Below are positions 9,249-12,379 of a stretch of 12,379 bases of DNA, one piece after another. Position 1 is the first letter of the stretch. Each line of letters opens with the position of its first letter. This DNA is from Brachionus koreanus (lineage: Eukaryota > Rotifera > Eurotatoria > Ploima > Brachionidae), in contig PJRA01000473.1 of NCBI GenBank assembly GCA_016987375.1, forward strand, positions 638,394 to 650,772, read 5' to 3'. The position numbers and the translations under genes were made by a program. Below the pieces are notes generated by a model, which was given only the letters and a program-made list of their open reading frames with translations, searched no databases and had not been told where the DNA came from.

Positions 9249-9639
9249 TTATTGTTTTCCGTGTCTGTGCGGCCTTAGCATCGTCTTCGGCGGCACAAGC
9301 ACATACATATTTGCAACAATTGAACGCCATGAACTAGTAACGCTTGCTAGTTTCTCAATCTCCATGATCTCTTCTGCTGTTTTTATAGTTTGTTTTGATA
9401 GAAGCTGAAGCGACGAGTTTTTTTTTTGTTGTTTGTGAGCTAGTTTGATGTGTTCGTCTAGCGTTCCTGGGAGCGTTGTCCTGGGTCTGCCCCTAAAGTA
9501 AGCGGTCAGAAGGCTGCTAAAGTATTGCATCATCGCGATTTTTGCTGGTGTTTGGTTGCTCATGCGCAATGTATGCCCGAACATTCGCCATCTGGCTCTT
9601 CTCATGACATGTTTGAGTTCTACGCTGTTGGTGAATGTT
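9249..9639 (-). pseudogene. Retrotransposon ORF, C-terminal tail
   Basis: Downstream of the frameshift near 9635 the frame runs through TNSVELKHVMRRARWRMFGH and TLRMSNQTPAKIAM, then YFRGRPRTTLPGTLDEHIK, and ends HGKQ followed by three TAA stops in a row. This tail, with its WRMFGH.LRM and FRGRPRTT motifs, is typical of the region after the RT domain in RTE-like and related non-LTR elements; its biochemical role is not well defined. The 118-codon open stretch from 9605 is intact in itself, but its start ATG is internal to the family sequence and it should not be taken as a gene. Confidence 0.7.
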
Positions 9640-9756
9640 CGAAATTTTTCTTGGGTATTTGATGCCTAGGACTTTTCTTAGTTGTTTACGACGGAACGCT
9701 TCTAGCTCTTCAAGTTCGGTCTCTTCTAGCGTTGTATGTATGGATCGGCATGACAT
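9637..9756 (-). pseudogene. Retrotransposon ORF, post-RT segment, frameshifted
   Basis: Residues read from 9756 downward contain LEELEAFRRKQLRKVLGIKY followed by PRKISN. This is the block that normally precedes WRMFGH.LRM in these elements (pattern LDAFHRRQLR.ILGIK.P.RISN). The reading then has to change frame by one base near 9635 to reach the C-terminal tail. Upstream, the segment between the RT active site and this block is missing, so it is joined by deletion to RT sequence. Confidence 0.7.
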
Positions 9757-9833
9757 ATGCGTTTGAGAGTCTAGTACATCTTTGTGTGCTTATTTTGTTG
9801 TTTTGTACGCTCCAAATACGCTTCAAATTCCTA

Positions 9834-9922
9834 TTTTTTCGGTTAGCACTGGACTGAAAGAATCACCTTGAGGCGCCCCTATGTTTGTGGTGAATGGCTT
9901 TGATACTTTTTTGCGTATTCTA
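9834..9922 (-). pseudogene. Reverse transcriptase fragment with PQGD-SPVL motif
   Basis: From 9922 downward the frame reads RIRKKVSKPF and TTNIGAPQGDSFSPVL, matching the conserved RT block with G.PQGD.LSP. After SPVL the frame is lost, and a neighbouring frame shows EAYLERTK, similar to the next family residues, then a stop. The YADD catalytic motif is not recognisable, so no active RT can be made. Confidence 0.75.
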
Positions 9923-9930
9923 GCCTGAAG
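9923..9930. repeat. hAT target-site duplication, left copy (GCCTGAAG)
   Basis: This 8-base sequence is repeated exactly at 10623-10630, directly outside the two ends of the inserted element. Eight-base duplications are the hallmark of hAT transposition. Confidence 0.9.
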
Positions 9931-10232
9931 TAGTGTTGGGGACCGGCAGAGAGGCCACGTGTCCGGCCAGGAAAAAAAATACCGAGACTGTGGCCTGTCC
10001 TGCAAGCGGCCAAATCACGGCCGGTCGATTGAACGGTCTGAGACCGTGGCAGGCGGCCAAGCAGCGGCCAACAAAAAGACCGACCGAGAAATGGCCGGCC
10101 AAATTTTAGAAGACCGTGTGGTGGCCGACCTCCTATCGGCCAAAATAAAAACCGGCCGTTTAGTGGCCGGCCAAGTAACGGACTGGCCGTATGGTGGCCG
10201 GCCAACAAAAAGGCCGTTAAACGGCCGACCTT

Positions 10233-10279
10233 GTGCAGACCTGCCGGCCACCACACGGTCCAAAATAAAAATTTAGTTA
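10233..10279. repeat. Long internal inverted repeat of the hAT element, left arm
   Basis: These 47 bases (starting GTGCAGACCT, ending ATTTAGTTA) are the reverse complement of 10410-10456 with one mismatch. A weaker match continues about ten bases outward. The 130-base loop between the arms is A/T-rich. Confidence 0.92.
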
Positions 10280-10409
10280 TTAAATGTCTAAATTATAAAT
10301 AAAAGATTTTTAAAAAATATGTAAAACATTATTTTCAAAAATTACCTAAAATAAAATTAAAGATAAATAAAAATATAACTCTTAATGCCTATAAATTTTT
10401 TTAAAAATC

Positions 10410-10456
10410 TAACTAAATTTTTATTTTGGACCGTGTGGTGGCCGGCCGGTCTGCAC
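10410..10456. repeat. Long internal inverted repeat of the hAT element, right arm
   Basis: Partner of 10233-10279. Together they would form a stable hairpin in DNA or RNA containing TTTTATTTTGGACCGTGTGG. Such hairpins are usual in foldback-type MITEs but not required by hAT ends, so the arms may come from an earlier inverted duplication within the element. Confidence 0.92.
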
Positions 10457-10485
10457 ACGGTCGGTCCTTTTAAAGACGGCTCACA

Positions 10486-10521
10486 TACGGCCGGCCAATT
10501 TACAGAAAAGCTCACATACGG
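10486..10521. repeat. Short direct repeat in the hAT element
   Basis: GCTCACATACGGCCG appears twice in close succession, near 10479-10493 and 10510-10524, within the right subterminal part. Repeated subterminal words are typical transposase-binding sites in hAT elements, but this role is inferred. Confidence 0.5.
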
Positions 10522-10622
10522 CCGTTAAATTCACGGGCATAAAAGGCCGTTTATAGCGACCGGCCAATGGGCGATTAAAATCCGGCCGTAGGCCGGCCAA
10601 ATTTGACCGTTACCCAACACTA

Positions 10623-10630
10623 GCCTGAAG
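10623..10630. repeat. hAT target-site duplication, right copy (GCCTGAAG)
   Basis: Exact copy of 9923-9930. Collapsing the two copies joins codons ACA AAC CTT CAG GC|T AGA ATA on the minus strand, which restores the retrotransposon frame. Confidence 0.9.
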
Positions 10631-10885
10631 GTTTGTGCCTGCTAGAAGTGCTTGTACTATACGCCAGCTATCTTCTTCTATGATGTTTCGCAACTCCTTG
10701 AGCAGCTTCGAGCGGTTGAGAGCTACTAGAGAGAGTGTTTTGCGAAGAGTGCTGAGCAAAACTATCGACCTTAAGCTCCTTAAAAGACCTAAAGGCTTAC
10801 CTGGTTTTTGTAGTACGATATGTGTTCTTCGTCCTAGTTCTAACTCCTTGCCATTTGTGAACTTTTGGTTCAAGATGTTGACCAA
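10623..10885 (-). pseudogene. Reverse transcriptase fragment, N-terminal blocks
   Basis: From 10885 downward the frame reads through KPGKPLGLLRSLRSIVLLST and LRKTLSLVALNR, the first RT blocks (K-P-G-K-P...L-R-P-I..L...K), then directly SKLLKELRNIIEEDSWRIVQ and ALLAGTNLQ. In related elements about sixty residues, including the catalytic DMSKAFDT-type motif, lie between VALNR and the KLL block; here they are absent, so an in-frame deletion has removed RT motif A. The last codons continue in frame into the segment at 9922 once the hAT element is taken out. There is no endonuclease sequence upstream, consistent with 5' truncation at about 10886. Confidence 0.75.
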
Positions 10886-10894
10886 CTAATTTAA

Positions 10895-11873
10895 CTTAAC
10901 CAAAAATATTAAATTTTATTTTTAGTTTATTAAAGATACTCTCTTAATGAATTTATAATTCGAGATTTTTTGATTAATCAAAGAAATTTTCATAACATTT
11001 TTGATGTAAAATATGCTTATTTTGGTGGAATTAAAACTAAAAAGGCAAGTTACAACAAAGGGTCAGAAAAATCCGTTCGCATTTTCAGTTTTAATCAAAT
11101 TTTTTACTTTTAATTTACTTGTACAAATTAGTCAAAGTGATTACAAAAAAACTTTTGACTAAACTTATCTTTTTACTTTTAATGCACAAATACCGCTTTT
11201 TCAGTTCCCAACACTAGTCACAAAAATTTAAATCAAAGTTTTGACTCAAGACCGATTTGGAATGAGAATGAAAAATTAGAAAACATTGAATTTTTTTTTA
11301 AACAAAATGAATTTCTCTTTTTTCGTTTTGATTAGTTGATACTTAATTGGTACCTAGTAGTTATTTGTCAGTGAATAAGTTCACCAGTATGGTAGATGCC
11401 TCACATATTCTTCGACGGCAATCATAACCAAGTCAATAAAAAGTTACAATATCATGTATTATTTTTTTCTATCTTTAAAAATTTTTTTATTCAATTTGAC
11501 TTTTCTTGATTTGTGACTTTTAAACAAGTCTAATTTCAATAAAATTTATTAAAAAAAAATTTTTTTTTCTCAATTAAATTAAATTAAATAAAAAAATATT
11601 CGAATTTAGGCTTGATTCATTGAGATCATTTCTGAATATCTAAACACAAAAATCATTAATAAGTCTTTTTAACAAATGCACAAACTTGACTTTGTGAATC
11701 GTTTTAAATATCTAAACATGTCGTTTAGTAAATTATACTAATTAAACTTTCAAAAGATAAATATATAAATTTGAAAATTGCAACATAAGATATTGGCTTT
11801 TAAAAGCATCTTTTTTCCTTTTTAATTACATTAAGAATTTGACCATGACTATTGGAAAATATTTTTGTCTGAT
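10895..11873. other. AT-rich intergenic DNA between retroelement and piggyBac
   Basis: No gene is recognisable. A hAT-like end lies at 11187-11216. A patch of mixed composition at 11340-11440 reads open for about 20-40 codons in more than one frame, with no family resemblance. The remainder is A/T runs. Confidence 0.5.
11187..11216 (-). repeat. Solitary hAT-type terminus
   Basis: Read on the minus strand from 11216 the sequence starts TAGTGTTGGGAACTGAAAAA, sharing its first ten bases exactly with both ends of the hAT element at 9931-10622. The element body would extend to the left. I find no matching opposite end and no second copy of the flanking GTCACAAA (11217-11224), so the copy is truncated, diverged, or a chance match. 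Confidence 0.5.
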
Positions 11874-11877
11874 TTAA
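11874..11877. repeat. TTAA target site of the piggyBac-like element
   Basis: TTAA immediately precedes the putative element end CACTAGAACGCGCG. PiggyBac elements insert only at TTAA and duplicate it. The other copy would be outside the window. Confidence 0.7.
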
Positions 11878-12379
11878 CACTAGAACGCGCGATTTTTTTT
11901 ATACCTTAAACGCCCGGCGGGGTTTAAAAAACCCCTCATTAATTCTTCAATTAAAATGTACATTAACCTCATGTTAAAGACAATTTTTTTAAAATATGTT
12001 ATTGGTTTTTCATGACTTTTTCCTAAATATGGAAAGCAAAATTCATTCAAAATATACTTGGATGAAGCATCGACCAACAACCAAAATTTTATGCCAAATT
12101 TATCAGGTTTATTTGGCATATATTGTAGAAAGCTACATATACATTTCAATGGCAACAATTGTTCATCAACAGTTAGGAATTGTTGTGGTCGGTAGCAGGA
12201 TTTTGAGTTTTCAATCAGACGTTCCATTTATATCTCTCACCATAAAAAATCTGTCAAATGAAACTCGTTGTGATCTTGAAGACTTTTTGTCAAATCGAAG
12301 GTATTTCATAATTTGTAAAAAGCGATTTCTAGACATGAAACTTGAAATTATTGGTATACCATAGTTTTTTGACCACATT
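11878..12379 (-). mobile_element. piggyBac-like element, one end, internally deleted, runs off window
   Basis: The left boundary is TTAA followed by CACTAGAACGCGCGATTT, and 40-60 bases in is a subterminal inverted repeat GGGGTTTAAAAAACCCC (about 11919-11935). Together with the minus-strand transposase sequence from 12378 down to about 11990 this identifies a piggyBac-like element. The transposase frame runs directly into the terminal sequence and stops within it at 11880, although piggyBac proteins normally have some 200-300 more residues after this point. An internal deletion therefore joins mid-transposase to the element end. Confidence 0.8.
11880..12378 (-). pseudogene. piggyBac-type transposase fragment (DDE_Tnp_1_7), broken
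   Basis: Two overlapping frames carry the family sequence. The first, 12378-12211, reads MWSKNYGIPI...MSRNRFLQIMKYLRFD and ends at TGA after 55 codons. The second, from 12227, continues with ENSKSCYRPQQFLTVDEQLL, then FLQYMPNKPDKFGIKFWLLV and YILN....PYLGK. The switch requires one frameshift near 12225-12230. TVDEQ contains the first catalytic Asp (equivalent to D268 of the moth piggyBac protein). The second and third catalytic Asp (the DNWFTS-type block and later) and the C-terminal Cys-rich domain are absent. The terminal residues after about YLGKSHEKP blur, and the last 20 or so are translated from the element end. It cannot encode an active transposase. The 5' part lies beyond the window edge. 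Confidence 0.85.

Larger units (their letters stand above)
9931..10622. mobile_element. Non-autonomous hAT-type element, 692 bp, GC-rich
   Basis: The ends are TAGTGTTGGGGACCGG at 9931-9946 and, read from the other side, TAGTGTTGGGTAACGG at 10622-10607: 14 of 16 identical with the first ten perfect. They begin TAGTG, fitting the hAT terminal pattern YARNG, and flank exact 8-bp duplications GCCTGAAG. The body is strikingly unlike the host: outside a central A/T patch (about 10260-10425) it is dense in GGCC and GGCCGGCC words, about 29 GGCC by my count, alternating with CCGTTT/AACGG. It contains a long internal hairpin. Open frames on both strands here are low-complexity by-products and encode no transposase, so movement must have depended on a transposase from elsewhere. 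Confidence 0.93.
9239..10886 (-). mobile_element. Non-LTR retrotransposon remnant, 5'-truncated, interrupted by hAT
   Basis: Minus-strand sequence on both sides of the hAT insertion encodes recognisable parts of one endonuclease/reverse-transcriptase polyprotein: finger/palm RT blocks, a GAPQGDSFSPVL motif, and the C-terminal tail RRARWRMFGHTLRM...FRGRPRTT common in RTE-like elements of aquatic invertebrates. The 3' end has consecutive TAA units (9242-9253) straight after the last codon, like the short tandem tails of such elements. An 8-base TAATTTAA occurs at both borders (9231-9238 and 10887-10894) and could be a target duplication, though it is low-complexity. The endonuclease and most of the RT are missing. 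Base composition is clearly less AT-rich than the flanks. The exact clade is uncertain. Confidence 0.8.

Noticed and set aside
9879..10276. Several overlapping open frames of 60-125 codons on both strands in the hAT element
   Set aside because: They are open only because the GGCC/CCGG repeats contain few stop codons. The translations are G/R/P-rich low-complexity on every frame, with no transposase motifs.
10635..10889. 84-codon plus-strand open frame
   Set aside because: Antisense of the reverse-transcriptase blocks, which match a known family on the minus strand.
11996..12364. 122-codon plus-strand open frame at the right end
   Set aside because: Antisense of the piggyBac transposase fragment; the minus-strand reading has the TVDEQLL and NKPDKFGIKFW family motifs.
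1..12379. CRISPR array, operons, phage or plasmid features
   Set aside because: No regularly spaced direct repeats, no ribosome-binding-site-led gene clusters and no prokaryotic genes; introns and transposon types show animal nuclear DNA.

Overview
The window is AT-rich (roughly three quarters A+T by eye) nuclear DNA of an invertebrate animal. The evidence is an intact animal-type IMP4 gene, a secreted EGF/ShKT protein gene split by spliceosomal GT-AG introns (two of them exactly 52 bp), and remains of three eukaryotic transposon classes: a non-LTR retrotransposon, hAT and piggyBac. The tiny introns, low GC and ShKT domains would fit a monogonont rotifer such as Brachionus, or another small-genome invertebrate. 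That placement is inference; the sequence does not settle the species.

Layout. 145-1023 (+): intact, intronless IMP4, a core protein of the U3 snoRNP / small-subunit processome. 1024-5031: mostly AT-rich intergenic DNA, holding a small MITE-like inverted-repeat element (1187-1467), a 9-bp inverted repeat (2365-2409), scattered open stretches on the minus strand that look like an unrecognised decayed coding sequence (3334-4048), and a stem-loop with a GATG...GAAAC core (4411-4441). 5032-8631 (+): a four-exon gene, 270 codons when spliced, encoding a signal peptide, four EGF-like modules and two C-terminal ShKT (SXC) modules. All three introns are phase 1. Its second intron is 2683 bp and carries a foldback/MITE element (6413-6982) next to a tRNA-like B box.

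8632-9230 is AT-rich intergenic DNA. From 9239 to 10886 (-) lies a 5'-truncated, internally deleted and frameshifted non-LTR retrotransposon. It is interrupted by a 692-bp GC-rich hAT-type non-autonomous element (9931-10622) with perfect 8-bp target duplications (GCCTGAAG) and TAGTGTTGGG terminal repeats. Removing the insertion and one duplication restores an in-frame reverse-transcriptase reading across the site, so the order of events is readable. A second, solitary hAT-like end lies at 11207-11216. The window ends inside a piggyBac-like element (11878 to beyond 12379): a TTAA target site, a terminal sequence with subterminal inverted repeat, and a broken transposase lacking its C-terminal half.

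Only two genes look functional. They are unrelated housekeeping and secreted-protein genes with no evident joint function. Most other recognisable sequence is layered mobile-element debris. I see no CRISPR array, operon or other prokaryotic feature, and nothing I would call a new multi-gene system. The most informative structures are the nested transposon at 9.2-10.9 kb and the modular EGF/ShKT gene.
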